A stretch of 38,870 nt of DNA from Bdellovibrionota bacterium (GCA_963169805.1 CAUJDY010000027.1:1-38870), one strand, 5' to 3'. Numbered from the stretch's first letter, positions 16,726 to 26,656 are shown. Translations and numbers: made by a program. The notes: generated from the letters alone by a model not told the origin.

Positions 16726-19323
16726 TTATAGCGACCAGGGCATGGTTGGACCAACGCAACTTATGACAGGTGCACCAGAAAAGATCTTTTGTGCCAACTG
16801 CTGAACTTCTTGAGAGGTCACCGCATATGTTTTTTCTTTGTACTCTTTCACCGTTGGAATAGGGTGACCATACAAAACATCAAAAAGAATATTACTGCTC
16901 ACATTAGATGTTTTTTGCATCGATATATCGTTTTTGCCAATCAAGTACTTTTGAGCCCTTTGTAACTCATCTTTTGAAACAAGCTCATTCATAAGACGTT
17001 CAAATTCAACCTTCATCATCTGTATTGCTTTTTCTCCTTTATCTGGAGAGCAGCCTATGTAAGCTCCAAAGTACCCTGTATCTAAGCCGTCCATTCTTAC
17101 TGGCGAAACACTGTATGCAAGAGATGCTTTGTCTCTTAGATTTAAAAACAACCGCCCCCCCTGCCCAGACAAAATAGACTGCATGACATTAAGCGCATAC
17201 TTACGGTCATCATGTAAAGTAAGCCCTTTAAACCCATAAACTATATGGGATTGCTCTTTTTTAAGTGCTTTAAATGTCTTTTGCTCATGGTTAACTGAAT
17301 CGTGAGAAAATGATTTATCAAACTTCTTTCCCGAATTCATTTGGCTTATTATTACATCAATTTCATCTTCCCAAAATTTGGCATCATAGTCCCCCGCAAT
17401 CACACAAGTCATATTTTGCTTATTCACAAGCTGCTTATAAACAGAGTGCAGATCTTCTTCTTTTAAAGTTTGTAGCGTATCTATGGTGCCAAAAGTTTCA
17501 TTTTGATAAGGATGACCCTTGAACAGGCAAGACATAAAATCCATAAAGACAAGATGAGACGGATGATCATCTAAATTTTTGATATGATTAAGCATAATGC
17601 TTTTTTCGCGCGAAAATGGAAACTCTGGAAACGTTGGGTTTAAAAGAACATCCTTAAAAGTGCTGATTATATTTTTCTGCTGATATGAAAGTGTCATAAG
17701 ATTTATTCCAAGAGAATTTCTTCCGGAGAATGGGCTGAGAGCGCTCGAAAAACTTTCTATAGACTCTGCAATTTGCTGTTCCGTTAGCAAAGGCGTACCA
17801 GATGCCCATGTTTTTGAGATCATCTCGCACACTCCTGGCTTACTAGATGGATCTGCTCTGAGTCCTCCTAAAAAACCAAACCGACAACTTACAACTTTCG
17901 TATTTTCTATTGGATAAAATACAACTCTAGATCCATTTTTCTCAATAATTTTAGGTTCTTTATGCGGATGTGACTTATAGACCTTACTCAACATATTCTT
18001 CTTATCAGAAGAACTTCTTGCTGCTGGAAGCTTGAGGATATCATTAAAAGAATTTTCGTAATCCTTCACCCACTCATTCAAGTGAGCTTGATTTGGCGTC
18101 AAAAGAGTCAGAGCCATATTCTCTGGTTTAAAGAACTTTCTTACAACATCCGTAAGTTCATTTGGTTTTATAGATTTTAGAATTTTAAGATAAGTCTCGT
18201 GATAATTGGGATTATTATACATAAATTCATAATGACCAATTTTTCTGGCGTCAGAATCTATCGTTTCCTGATAATCATCATGTGATTCAATGTGCTGAAT
18301 ATTTTTTTCAATTTCTTCTAACGTCGGCGGCTCAACCGCAAGAAATAAAATTTCAGTTGTGATCTCTTCCAGAGTTCGCAATATATTTTTAGGATCTAAG
18401 TATGCTGTAAACGTAAAGAAACCCGGGTCTTTTCCTTGAAACAACGAAGCTCCAAAATCATTTACATGTTGATTTTTAATTCTTAGCTGCTGAATCAGAC
18501 GCGAAGTCTCTCCTTGAGATAAAATATAGGAGAGCAACTCAAGCGCTACCATTTCCCTTTCGGAGGCTCCGAGTGTTTTAAAGGCTAGATTGACAAAGCT
18601 TTCTTTAAATTCAGACTTCTCAATTTTTAACACTGGCCCATTTAACTTTTCGTCTTTTGGACGTTTTACTTTTTTTAATTTGCCTTTTAAATCAGAAAAA
18701 TAATTTTTAATTTTTGGTTTAATTTGATCTACTTTTATGTCTCCCGCAATAATGAGAAACATATTTTCTGGACAGTATCGTGATCTAAAAAGATCCACTA
18801 TTTTGGGCACTGGCGTCTTTTTCACTACAGAATCAAAGCCTATGACCGGTCTCTGGTAAGGATGTTTTTGGTATAAAGAGGAAAATAGCATATAAGAAGA
18901 CTTACGCGAAGGAGAGTCGTTTGATCTTTTAATTTCTTCAATAACCACCTCTCTCTCATTATCTACCTCAATACGATCAAAGAGAGGTCGCCCCACCATT
19001 TCGCTTAATGCATCTAATGCTGTTTCTACGTACTCACTTGATAAAGTCATATAAAAAACCGTTTGATCAAATGATGTGTAGGCATTGAGCTCACCACCTG
19101 AGGCCTCTATAACTTGAGCGATTTCTCCTACTTTATATTTTTTTGTTCCTTTAAAAAGAAGATGTTCAATGAAGTGGCTCAGTCCCTCTTGACCCTTGAC
19201 TTCATCGGCGCTTCCTGTTCTAACCCATGCCTGTAAAGTAACTACTGGCGCCTTGTGATTTTCAACTACGAAAACTTTAAGCTTATTTGGCAAACTAAAC
19301 TGTTTTACAGAAGACTTGTTCAT
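16726..19323 (-). CDS. M16-family zinc metallopeptidase, full-length two-half form
   Basis: The 865-residue protein carries the inverted zinc motif HFIEH (His50, Glu53, His54), with the third ligand expected at Glu130 in EREVVIEE about 76 residues on. It has two tandem M16 halves: the N-terminal active half (about 1-430) and a C-terminal inactive half containing the LRDKASLAYSVSP segment typical of substrate-binding halves. This corresponds to the fused pitrilysin-like architecture rather than separate processing-peptidase subunits. No signal peptide is present, so it is probably cytoplasmic and degrades peptides. AGAGGGTGA provides the ribosome site. Its ATG overlaps that of hemW on the opposite strand within a single CATG. 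Confidence 0.92.
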   Translation of the reverse strand: MNKSSVKQFSLPNKLKVFVVENHKAPVVTLQAWVRTGSADEVKGQEGLSHFIEHLLFKGTKKYKVGEIAQVIEASGGELNAYTSFDQTVFYMTLSSEYVETALDALSEMVGRPLFDRIEVDNEREVVIEEIKRSNDSPSRKSSYMLFSSLYQKHPYQRPVIGFDSVVKKTPVPKIVDLFRSRYCPENMFLIIAGDIKVDQIKPKIKNYFSDLKGKLKKVKRPKDEKLNGPVLKIEKSEFKESFVNLAFKTLGASEREMVALELLSYILSQGETSRLIQQLRIKNQHVNDFGASLFQGKDPGFFTFTAYLDPKNILRTLEEITTEILFLAVEPPTLEEIEKNIQHIESHDDYQETIDSDARKIGHYEFMYNNPNYHETYLKILKSIKPNELTDVVRKFFKPENMALTLLTPNQAHLNEWVKDYENSFNDILKLPAARSSSDKKNMLSKVYKSHPHKEPKIIEKNGSRVVFYPIENTKVVSCRFGFLGGLRADPSSKPGVCEMISKTWASGTPLLTEQQIAESIESFSSALSPFSGRNSLGINLMTLSYQQKNIISTFKDVLLNPTFPEFPFSREKSIMLNHIKNLDDHPSHLVFMDFMSCLFKGHPYQNETFGTIDTLQTLKEEDLHSVYKQLVNKQNMTCVIAGDYDAKFWEDEIDVIISQMNSGKKFDKSFSHDSVNHEQKTFKALKKEQSHIVYGFKGLTLHDDRKYALNVMQSILSGQGGRLFLNLRDKASLAYSVSPVRMDGLDTGYFGAYIGCSPDKGEKAIQMMKVEFERLMNELVSKDELQRAQKYLIGKNDISMQKTSNVSSNILFDVLYGHPIPTVKEYKEKTYAVTSQEVQQLAQKIFSGAPVISCVGPTMPWSL

Positions 19324-19324
19324 G
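19321..19324. promoter_or_regulatory. Shared CATG: divergent start codons overlap
   Basis: The palindrome CATG contains the ATG of the M16 peptidase gene (minus, bases 19323-19321) and the ATG of hemW (plus, bases 19322-19324). Each gene's ribosome site and promoter therefore lie inside the other's coding sequence. Confidence 0.6.
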
Positions 19325-20542
19325 ATTTCACCCTCTCTTGGAATCTACATTCATATTCCCTATTGCTTGCAGAAGTGCCCGTACTGTGATTTTGCAAAAT
19401 ATGAAGTACACGAAATTCCGCCCTATTTAGAATACACAAAGCTTTTGAAAAAAGAAATCTCTGTTAAAGCAAAAATGTTAAATATTAATGAATACTCATT
19501 GCATAAGAGGCGCCCTGTTCAAACCCTCTATCTAGGGGGAGGAACACCCAGTCTACTGCCGGTGGAACTCATTCAAGACTTAAAAGATCACCTTTCCGCT
19601 CATCTTGATTTATCTGATCTTAAAGAGTTTACCCTTGAGTGTAATCCTGGGACAATTACTAAGGACTCCCTCTCTAAACTACGCGACATCGGGGTGAACA
19701 GACTAAGCATTGGGGCCCAAACCTTTCACGATCCCACACTTAAACTTCTAGGGCGTAAACACTCTGTACAAGAAACGATAGAGACTCTCAAAATAGCTCA
19801 GGACTCTGGCATAAACTATACCTTGGATCTTATGTACGCTCTTCCGGGACAAACCCTTGAGCATTTCAGAAGCGATATCTCAACTGCACTTTTATTTTCT
19901 CCGAATCATATTAGCCTTTATTACCTGACAATTCCTGATTTTCATTTTTTAAGCCAAAATCGACCTCAAGAGGATGAGCAGATTAAAATGTTTGATACTC
20001 TTGAAGAAATGCTATCTCGTGAAGGAATATTTCGCTATGAAATTTCAAACTTCTCAAAGCCTGGCTTTGAATCTCAACACAACTCACTTTATTGGAATGA
20101 TAGCGAGTATTTAGGACTTGGCTTAAGCGCACACTCCTACATAAAAAACAAATCATTTGGAGTTCGTTTTTGGAATCCCAGGACATATCCTAACTATGAA
20201 GGTTATGTGAACAAAATCCACTTGGAACAAGAAAATATCTTCTCCTTCCTTCCAGAAAAAAATATTGAAAACCTTAAGCTTCATGAAGCTCTGACTGATT
20301 TTTGTCATACATCACTAAGGCGCATGGAGGGTTTAAACCTTGAATTACTAACTCAAAAATTCCCTAATCAAAAACCCCTTGTAATTTCAATATTAGAGGA
20401 CTTAATAAAAAACGATCTTGTTTTCCGTAGATCTCCCTCTCATTTTGCCCTTTCAAATCAAGGAAAGCGTCTTACAAATTTGGTATTTGAAAAATTAACC
20501 TTTTTAGAGGGTGATGTTGCGCGTCGCGACCTTGACAAATAG
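19322..20542 (+). CDS. hemW: HemW-like radical SAM protein (coproporphyrinogen oxidase-like)
   Basis: The 406-residue product has the radical SAM cluster motif CLQKCPYC (Cys15, Cys19, Cys22; CX3CX2C) followed directly by Asp-Phe, then GGGTPSLL and ECNPGTI, as in HemW/HemN. The additional N-terminal cysteine environment of true HemN is absent and the protein is short (HemN is about 450 residues), so HemW, a heme-binding chaperone or heme-insertion protein, is the better name. A TTG at 19316 is also in frame, but the ATG at 19322 gives the standard N-terminus. The ribosome site is weak (AGAAG). It is followed by grpE 48 bp downstream and diverges from the M16 gene with overlapping start codons. 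Confidence 0.9.
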   Translation: MISPSLGIYIHIPYCLQKCPYCDFAKYEVHEIPPYLEYTKLLKKEISVKAKMLNINEYSLHKRRPVQTLYLGGGTPSLLPVELIQDLKDHLSAHLDLSDLKEFTLECNPGTITKDSLSKLRDIGVNRLSIGAQTFHDPTLKLLGRKHSVQETIETLKIAQDSGINYTLDLMYALPGQTLEHFRSDISTALLFSPNHISLYYLTIPDFHFLSQNRPQEDEQIKMFDTLEEMLSREGIFRYEISNFSKPGFESQHNSLYWNDSEYLGLGLSAHSYIKNKSFGVRFWNPRTYPNYEGYVNKIHLEQENIFSFLPEKNIENLKLHEALTDFCHTSLRRMEGLNLELLTQKFPNQKPLVISILEDLIKNDLVFRRSPSHFALSNQGKRLTNLVFEKLTFLEGDVARRDLDK

Positions 20543-20558
20543 TCAATAAATCTCATCT
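20531..20558 (+). promoter_or_regulatory. Candidate sigma-32-type promoter before grpE
   Basis: CTTGAC (20531-20536), a 14-base spacer and TCTCATCT (20551-20558) resemble the heat-shock sigma-32 consensus (CTTGAA, 13-15 bases, CCCCATnT) at 5/6 and about 5/7 informative positions. An alternative is the extended -10 TGA-CATAAT at 20563-20571. No CIRCE element (HrcA site) is seen. The signal suits a grpE-dnaJ unit. Confidence 0.35.
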
Positions 20559-20590
20559 TTTCTGACATAATAGCTTTTTTGGAGGACCCT

Positions 20591-21124
20591 TTGGAAGATA
20601 ATAACAATTCAGAAAATCCATCTTCAGCTGAAAATATTGAGAATTCTTCAAGCGTAGAAATTGAAGAGTTTAAGAAGCAAGTTGAGAAATTACAAAATGA
20701 CTACCTTTATCTGAAGGCTGATTTTGAAAACTATAAAAAAAGAGTTATCAAAGAAAAATCTGATTTATCAAAGTATGGATCAGAGTCACTCGTGATTGCA
20801 CTTCTAGATCTTGTTGATAATTTCGAAAGAGCTCTTAGTTTAGAAATTAAACCTGAAAATGTTCAGAGCTTTGCTGACGGTATTAAGATGGTTTCAAACG
20901 AATTCAAGAATGTCCTTACTCGCTTTGGCGTAAGCGAAATCCCTTCTTTGGGCGTACCCTTTGACCCTAATTTTCATGAAGCACTTGGGACAGAGCCAAC
21001 GTCAGAAGTGCCTGCTGGCCATATAACCAAAGTATTTAGCAAACCCTACAAATTGCATGACAGGCTAGTAAGGCCGGGACGTGTTGTAGTTGCCTCTGCT
21101 CCCACAAAACCTGATTCAAATTAA
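20591..21124 (+). CDS. grpE: Nucleotide exchange factor GrpE
   Basis: GrpE releases ADP from DnaK during the chaperone cycle. The 177-residue product has an acidic, disordered N-terminus, a long coiled coil ([20 protein letters not shown]), and the C-terminal beta-wing with the signature [13 protein letters not shown] and [11 protein letters not shown]. The start needs care. A TTG at 20579 is in frame, but GGAGG at 20581-20585 is positioned correctly for the TTG at 20591, so the shorter form is chosen. A DnaJ-type gene follows after 5 bp. dnaK is not in the window, which separates this unit from the common hrcA-grpE-dnaK-dnaJ order. Confidence 0.92.
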   Translation: MEDNNNSENPSSAENIENSSSVEIEEFKKQVEKLQNDYLYLKADFENYKKRVIKEKSDLSKYGSESLVIALLDLVDNFERALSLEIKPENVQSFADGIKMVSNEFKNVLTRFGVSEIPSLGVPFDPNFHEALGTEPTSEVPAGHITKVFSKPYKLHDRLVRPGRVVVASAPTKPDSN

Positions 21125-21129
21125 TTTTT

Positions 21130-22083
21130 ATGAATGAAGATTTTTATAAAATATTAGGTGTAACAAAGGCTTCCTCAGAAGAGGAAATTAAAAAAGCCTA
21201 TCGTAAGCTTGCTTTGAGGTGGCACCCAGATAAAAACCCTGGAGATAAGGCAGCTGAAGAGAAGTTCAAAGAAATTACTCGAGCCTACGAAACCTTAAAA
21301 GACCCTAAAAGACGAGAACTCTACGATCGGTTTGGCGAAAACCCAAATTACTCTCACCACTTTAGAGATTTCGATCCTTTTGGAGGCTTTCGAAGGCCAG
21401 GCGGATTTTCACAACAAAATAACCAAAGGCAACAAGCGGGAGATTTTCAAAAAGACTCCTTTCAAGATTTATTTTCAGAATTGTTTGGTGAGTTTTTTGG
21501 CCAGCAAAATAAAAGGCCAAGATCTCAACGAGGAGCCGATCTCAAGTACAATTTAACAATCAGCCTGGAAGAGGCTGCAAAGGGTACAGAAAAAACGATT
21601 CACTTTCTCAGAAATCGATCAGGACAAGAAAAGGCTGCTAAAATACAAGTGAAAATTCCTCGCGGAGTCATGGATGGACAAAAGTTAAAGCTATCTCAAG
21701 AAGGTGATGAGGGGCTTAATGGAGGATCTATTGGAGATCTTTATGTTATTATTAACATACCCGAACACCCTCTCTTCAAAATTAAAAACGAGTCTGATAT
21801 TTGGGTAGATTTTCCTCTTCCTCTCCATATTGCAATCCTGGGCGGAAGTATTGAGGTCCCCATTCTTACAGGCAAAGTTTCAATTAACATTCCTGCAATG
21901 ACACCATCTGGAAAAGTCTTTCGGCTTAAAGGCAAAGGTTTTCCAAATGACAAGATCAAGGAACCTGGGTCACAATATGTGAAGGTCTTGATTGATATTC
22001 CTCAAAGTCTTACAGATGAAGAGAAAGACTTTTTTAAGTCTTTCTCAGAAAAGGAATACATTTTAGCAAAAGATCTAAAGTAA
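21130..22083 (+). CDS. DnaJ-type co-chaperone without zinc finger (type B, CbpA-like)
   Basis: The 317-residue protein has a J domain (residues 3-70) with the HPD motif at 32-34, a Gly/Phe-rich and Gln-rich linker (about 75-130), and the two C-terminal beta-sandwich substrate-binding domains. [21 protein letters not shown] begins the first, and [28 protein letters not shown] lies in the second. The four CxxCxGxG repeats of classical DnaJ are missing, so this is the CbpA/DjlB-like class. It would stimulate DnaK ATPase. No ribosome site precedes the ATG, 5 bases after the grpE stop, so translation is probably coupled to grpE. Confidence 0.9.
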   Translation: MNEDFYKILGVTKASSEEEIKKAYRKLALRWHPDKNPGDKAAEEKFKEITRAYETLKDPKRRELYDRFGENPNYSHHFRDFDPFGGFRRPGGFSQQNNQRQQAGDFQKDSFQDLFSELFGEFFGQQNKRPRSQRGADLKYNLTISLEEAAKGTEKTIHFLRNRSGQEKAAKIQVKIPRGVMDGQKLKLSQEGDEGLNGGSIGDLYVIINIPEHPLFKIKNESDIWVDFPLPLHIAILGGSIEVPILTGKVSINIPAMTPSGKVFRLKGKGFPNDKIKEPGSQYVKVLIDIPQSLTDEEKDFFKSFSEKEYILAKDLK

Positions 22084-22102
22084 TATCAAAAGGGGAATTT
22101 AC

Positions 22103-24049
22103 GTGCTTTCAAAAATGCTAATTGCAATCATCTCCATTATTATTTCTGCCTGCTCCACAACTTCGAGAGAAGATGCAAAAAGAGAGGCAGCCCCTCCTCC
22201 TCCTTCCAGCGAACAACTGCAAAAAGAGCTTGCTCGCGCAAAAGCCCTTTTTTCCAAGAATCCTCAAGTAGCTTTAGTTTCATTAGAAAATTTAGCAAAA
22301 AATCACTCCGATTCTTCTGCTGGACTAGAAGCGCACAAAATTTTAGGCGATTCGTATTTTCGTTCTCGCAAATACCAACAAGCCTACACACACTACTCTA
22401 CTATTCTTCAAAATAACTATCTTGAGTCATTTGAGACATCCATATGTTTAAACACTGTTTTAATACTCAGAGACTCCAATCAGCCACAAAAGGCCCTCGA
22501 CACTCTAAATAGAACCTTATCATTTTCCGGCCTATCACAGGAAGAAAGACTCTCTTTGCTCAATGCTCGTCTTGATATACAAAAATCTTATCAAGACTTT
22601 TATGGACAACTAGAGACTCTGGGAACAATGTTTAATATTGCACAAAAACCCAGTGAAAAAGAAAGTATTCGAGCTCGCGCCTCTAGTCTCACAGATTCTA
22701 TTACGCGCCCGCAGGATATAGAAAACATTCTATCAAACTCACGCCTATCTCTTGTTCATCCATCCCTACACTTTAGGCTTGGTAGTATAGCATTTGAAAA
22801 ATCAGATTTTCCAACTGCAAGATCACATTTTAACAAAGTTATCTCGATTGATTCAGAGAGTGAGTATGCAGAGTCTGCAAGAGAGTATCTAGAGCAGCTT
22901 GATGCAAGATTTAGCGTCAATTCAAAAACAGTCGGAGTTATTCTTCCTCTTTCTGGAAAATACGCAGACATAGGAAGAAGTGTACTCAATTCACTTCAAA
23001 TTGGACTTGGAATTTATGACAATCAATCTAATATTCGCTTGGCTGTTATTGATAGCGAGGGAAAGTATCTCGATGCGCGAAAAGCCGTTGAGAGACTTGT
23101 CATTGAAGACAAGGTTATTGCCATAATTGGAAGCTTGCAGAGCAAAAGTGCTGCTGCAGTTTCATCGAAAGCACAGTCCTTGGGTGTTCCAACTATTGTA
23201 CTCTCACAAAAATCTGGCCTCACAGATATTGGGCCTTATATTTTTAGAAATGCCTTAACAAGTGAAATGCAAGTTGAGCACCTTGTGCGTGTTGCGCGCG
23301 AACAAATGGGCTTATCGAAGTTTGCAATTATTTACCCAGAAGATGCCTATGGGATTGAGTATGCCAATTTATTTTGGACAGCAGTGGAAAAATCTGGAGG
23401 TCAGATTCGTGCTGCGCAATCATATGATCCAAAAGAAACTGATTTTAGATCTCCTGTACAAAAAATTGTAGGAACTTACTATACAGAAGATAGAGCGTAT
23501 GAGTATAAAGCAAAGCTTGCCGAATGGGAAAGCAAGCATAAGAAAAAATCTGCCAGAGACGAGGTCCCGCAAGACTTGTTGCCGCCTCTCGTAGATTTCG
23601 ATGCTGTTTTTATTCCGGACAACACAAAGGCATTAGGACAGATTTCAGCCATGCTTGCAGTTAGCGATGTAAAAGGTGTTACACTTTTAGGGACTAATAT
23701 TTGGAATACATCAGGATTAGCAGAGCGCGTAGGGGGCTTTAGCCCTATTTTTGTTGATAGTTTTCTAAAAAATGATCCTCAATTTTTGCAATCTCCGGTT
23801 GTTAAGGAATTTCAAGAAAAGACAGGTAAAATTCCATCACTATTTGATATACAGGCCTATGATACAGCCCTTGTACTTAAAAATGCTCTCAGCACTGTTT
23901 CCGGAAGAAGCGAACTGCAATCTGAGCTTACAAGATTGAGTTCACTTAGTGGGTCTTTAACGACACTTCAAATGCTCCCCTCTAGAGACCTATCACGCCC
24001 TATTGTCACATTAACGTTGAAAGATGGACAAATTGTACTGCTGAAGTAA
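22103..24049 (+). CDS. LpoA-like lipoprotein: TPR region plus periplasmic-binding-fold domain
   Basis: The 648-residue product starts at GTG with AGGGGA 7 bases upstream. It has a lipoprotein signal with Cys17 in IISAC, then a Pro-rich stretch, TPR-like helices (about 35-270), and a type 1 periplasmic ligand-binding fold from about 274 (TVGVILPLSGKYADIGRSVL, IIGSLQSKSAAAVS, FAIIYPEDAYGIEYA). This architecture equals that of LpoA, the outer-membrane activator of PBP1A. Some members of the same fold are only annotated as ABC-type amino-acid binding proteins. Role in peptidoglycan synthesis is inference. It ends 1 bp from the convergent metalloprotease-like gene and follows dnaJ by 19 bp. Confidence 0.82.
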   Translation: MLSKMLIAIISIIISACSTTSREDAKREAAPPPPSSEQLQKELARAKALFSKNPQVALVSLENLAKNHSDSSAGLEAHKILGDSYFRSRKYQQAYTHYSTILQNNYLESFETSICLNTVLILRDSNQPQKALDTLNRTLSFSGLSQEERLSLLNARLDIQKSYQDFYGQLETLGTMFNIAQKPSEKESIRARASSLTDSITRPQDIENILSNSRLSLVHPSLHFRLGSIAFEKSDFPTARSHFNKVISIDSESEYAESAREYLEQLDARFSVNSKTVGVILPLSGKYADIGRSVLNSLQIGLGIYDNQSNIRLAVIDSEGKYLDARKAVERLVIEDKVIAIIGSLQSKSAAAVSSKAQSLGVPTIVLSQKSGLTDIGPYIFRNALTSEMQVEHLVRVAREQMGLSKFAIIYPEDAYGIEYANLFWTAVEKSGGQIRAAQSYDPKETDFRSPVQKIVGTYYTEDRAYEYKAKLAEWESKHKKKSARDEVPQDLLPPLVDFDAVFIPDNTKALGQISAMLAVSDVKGVTLLGTNIWNTSGLAERVGGFSPIFVDSFLKNDPQFLQSPVVKEFQEKTGKIPSLFDIQAYDTALVLKNALSTVSGRSELQSELTRLSSLSGSLTTLQMLPSRDLSRPIVTLTLKDGQIVLLK

Positions 24050-24050
24050 T

Positions 24051-25373
24051 CTAGCGAAAACTCTCAGCCTCAATTCTTTCTTCACCAAAATCATATCTCT
24101 TGTTCATCTGTAGATTGTTTTGAGTCCTTAGTTGCTTTTTATATAGTTTGTATTCTGCTTGCAATTGCTTAAGTTTAAAATACACTTGCTGAGGTTTTTC
24201 AAAAATACCCTCTTGAATGATCTCTGCTAGGTAAGCTGACACTAATCTTGCTAAAAAAAATCTCATTTCTGCTTCTTTTTGTGCAGTCAGCATTTGGTTT
24301 GCAACCATATCAATAACTTGGTTTTTTAGTATGCCTTGCCTTGAAATACGTCCATAGAGCATGTTCGTATGTACCTCAGCAGACAGGTACTTATTGTATA
24401 CAGAAACCTGAAGACTCATTCCATGTAATCTTGGTATGAATGTCTTTTGAGTAATCTCTGAGGAAACAATTTCTGTAAGAATTCGATATGTAAAATTTGA
24501 TAAGTCTAAATAATAGTGACCTACCTTCAAAAATCTATTGAGTTCATCCGAGTAAGATTTCCCCTGTTTAATACGTGTCAGAATATTCTGAATAAGAACT
24601 TGAGCTTCTCTTTCAAAAGCGAAGATTTCATCATAGCGAAATGAATCATGATAGCCATTTTTCCAAAGAGGCAATCTTTGTCCCTCTGACTCAAATAACA
24701 TATCCATATATATGGAGCTATTAGACAAGCCATCTACCCTCACGTGTATTAGCTCATGAAATATATAACTATCTCTTGGTCTAAAATTATAAATTGCCCG
24801 TATAGGCACAATGACATCTTCTTCACGTACCATGGCTAAAAATTCCCGTAGGTATACAAGAAATGGAGAAATAATTATTTTCTTGTGATATTTTGTACCA
24901 ATATCAGAGGCAAATCTATTTAGCACACTTCGCTTGCTTGGTAGAATTTCTATATACTCTACTTTTATACTTCTTCTGTGACCTTGGTAGTGAGTGTAGT
25001 CTGTAACTTCTGATTCAAATCGAAAATCAATATCTCGCTTCATCAATTCGATCTGCGCTATCTCAAGCATAATTTTATACAAAGTAACAAGGGACACAAA
25101 TGAAATTCTGTGTTCTCTGTTTTCACGCAAAATGCCTAGAACTAATTTATCAGCCTCTTCTAAATTTTTTGATTTTCGAACTTTCTCTATTTGCAGATTT
25201 GATATTTCAAATTCTCCGCTCTTTTGAGCATGCTCAGCTACAGTAACTGCTAAAATTTTATGAAGATCATATGGCTCCATAAAATATGCCTGGCAACGCT
25301 TAGCTTCCGACACACTGAGCTGTGTAAAAAAAATGCTCAATAAAAAAATTGTACAAAGCCCACAACGAGACAT
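24051..25373 (-). CDS. Secreted HExxH-motif protein, paralog 1 (putative metalloprotease)
   Basis: The 440-residue product has a signal peptide (cleavage near SEA, residue 24) followed by RCQAYF. The core holds HELIH (His206, Glu207, His210), preceded by IRAIYNFRPRDSYIF and followed 39 residues later by YDEIFAFERE, with Glu249 as a likely third zinc ligand. That layout (HExxH then a distant Glu) is gluzincin-like. I do not recognise a named peptidase family. The next gene upstream encodes a paralog with the same landmarks. The start overlaps the stop of that paralog as TAATG. It is the last gene of the long minus-strand run and ends 1 bp from the LpoA-like gene. Enzymatic activity is inferred from motif only. 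Confidence 0.72.
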   Translation of the reverse strand: MSRCGLCTIFLLSIFFTQLSVSEAKRCQAYFMEPYDLHKILAVTVAEHAQKSGEFEISNLQIEKVRKSKNLEEADKLVLGILRENREHRISFVSLVTLYKIMLEIAQIELMKRDIDFRFESEVTDYTHYQGHRRSIKVEYIEILPSKRSVLNRFASDIGTKYHKKIIISPFLVYLREFLAMVREEDVIVPIRAIYNFRPRDSYIFHELIHVRVDGLSNSSIYMDMLFESEGQRLPLWKNGYHDSFRYDEIFAFEREAQVLIQNILTRIKQGKSYSDELNRFLKVGHYYLDLSNFTYRILTEIVSSEITQKTFIPRLHGMSLQVSVYNKYLSAEVHTNMLYGRISRQGILKNQVIDMVANQMLTAQKEAEMRFFLARLVSAYLAEIIQEGIFEKPQQVYFKLKQLQAEYKLYKKQLRTQNNLQMNKRYDFGEERIEAESFR

Positions 25374-26656
25374 TAATAACTCCTTGGATTAGCCTTTGAG
25401 TCTTGTACTATTATATCAAAAGTGCGGCTTGGTTTTTCTAGGAATAATACGTTTCGAAGCTCTCTTTGCAAATCCTTAATTTGAATATAAACATCTTCTT
25501 TTTTCTTTGTTTTTATAGCTTCTAAATAAGTTGCAGCTAGCTTAGAAAGTACAAATGCTCTGTAGGAAAAAAAGTGTGCTTTAGAAAGAAGCCTAGCGTG
25601 AATCTCAAGAGATTGAACCTTATTCTCTTCAAAAAAAGAATCGGTTGCTAATCTGACTGTGTCGACTCTGTCGCCTATTCTAACTTGTGTTTCTATACTA
25701 CCAAAGTGCTCAGCCTCATCTAAAGATTCTGTTTTTTGGATAAAACTATTCTCAGTAATTCCTTTTTTTTGTAATCCCGAAAGTGCGGCATATGTGTACT
25801 CTGATAGATCCAACCAAATTGCGACCGCTATCTTTAGCTTTTCAAGGTATCTTGTATGTTTTTTATTTGTTTTTATTGCAGAAAGAACTTGTTGAATTAA
25901 GAACAAAGACTCTCTTTCATAGGCTATAAGTTCATCTATTCTATATCCTTCTCTATAGCCATCCAATCTTGTTTTCAATTGGCCTCTGGCAATGCCTTCT
26001 TGAGGTATTAGGTAATACTTAAGACTACTGGGCACAGACAAATTAGATGTTTTGATATGTATAATTTCATGTGGGATATAGCTTGATCTCACGCTAAAGT
26101 TGTAAGAAGCATCTATAGGTAAAATAAAAAACTCACTTGATTCAGCGGCATACGAAAAACTTTCGTATATATATCTTGTATCAAATATCAGTTGCCTTCC
26201 GTATCTATTAAATAGGTCTGCTGACATTTTATTAAGAGGATGGCTACCTTCTGGTAGTACTATTATATATTCATTTGTATTTATACGATCTCGTATATAC
26301 TCAATTTTATTAATATAAAGTTCATTTTCTATCATTGCTAGAGCAAGAGCAGACAGTTGATCTAGAGTTCTTGGACCAAACTTAATATTTTGATTTTCTA
26401 CCAAGTAATTTAATATTCGACTGTGGAGATCTTTTATATTTTTCGCAGTTATAAAAGTCATTTGCTCTTGTTCGGTCAACTCTTTTTCTTTACGATTTCC
26501 TAATGTAGATGGCACTCCCACATGAGTGGAAAAGGCATGCATAAGCATGTCTACAGATGCAAAATATGATCTACAGAGTCTGTCTTTTCCAAACCCTAAG
26601 GAAGAAGTACATAGAAGACCAAAAAGGAATAATCGAGATACAAGTTGCACAATCAT
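25373..26656 (-). CDS. Secreted HExxH-motif protein, paralog 2 (putative metalloprotease)
   Basis: The 427-residue product begins with a signal peptide (LFLFGLLCTSSLGFG) followed by DRLCRSYF, which corresponds to RCQAYF in its neighbour. The core motif is HEIIH (His196, Glu197, His200), preceded by DASYNFSVRSSYI and followed 42 residues on by IDELIAYERE with Glu242. Shared order and spacing show tandem duplication followed by strong divergence. GAGG is only 3 bases from the ATG but 8 bases from a GTG two codons later, so either may be used. It lies 15 bp downstream of the vWA lipoprotein gene and overlaps the next paralog by one base. Probably periplasmic or secreted; substrate unknown. Confidence 0.72.
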   Translation of the reverse strand: MIVQLVSRLFLFGLLCTSSLGFGKDRLCRSYFASVDMLMHAFSTHVGVPSTLGNRKEKELTEQEQMTFITAKNIKDLHSRILNYLVENQNIKFGPRTLDQLSALALAMIENELYINKIEYIRDRINTNEYIIVLPEGSHPLNKMSADLFNRYGRQLIFDTRYIYESFSYAAESSEFFILPIDASYNFSVRSSYIPHEIIHIKTSNLSVPSSLKYYLIPQEGIARGQLKTRLDGYREGYRIDELIAYERESLFLIQQVLSAIKTNKKHTRYLEKLKIAVAIWLDLSEYTYAALSGLQKKGITENSFIQKTESLDEAEHFGSIETQVRIGDRVDTVRLATDSFFEENKVQSLEIHARLLSKAHFFSYRAFVLSKLAATYLEAIKTKKKEDVYIQIKDLQRELRNVLFLEKPSRTFDIIVQDSKANPRSY

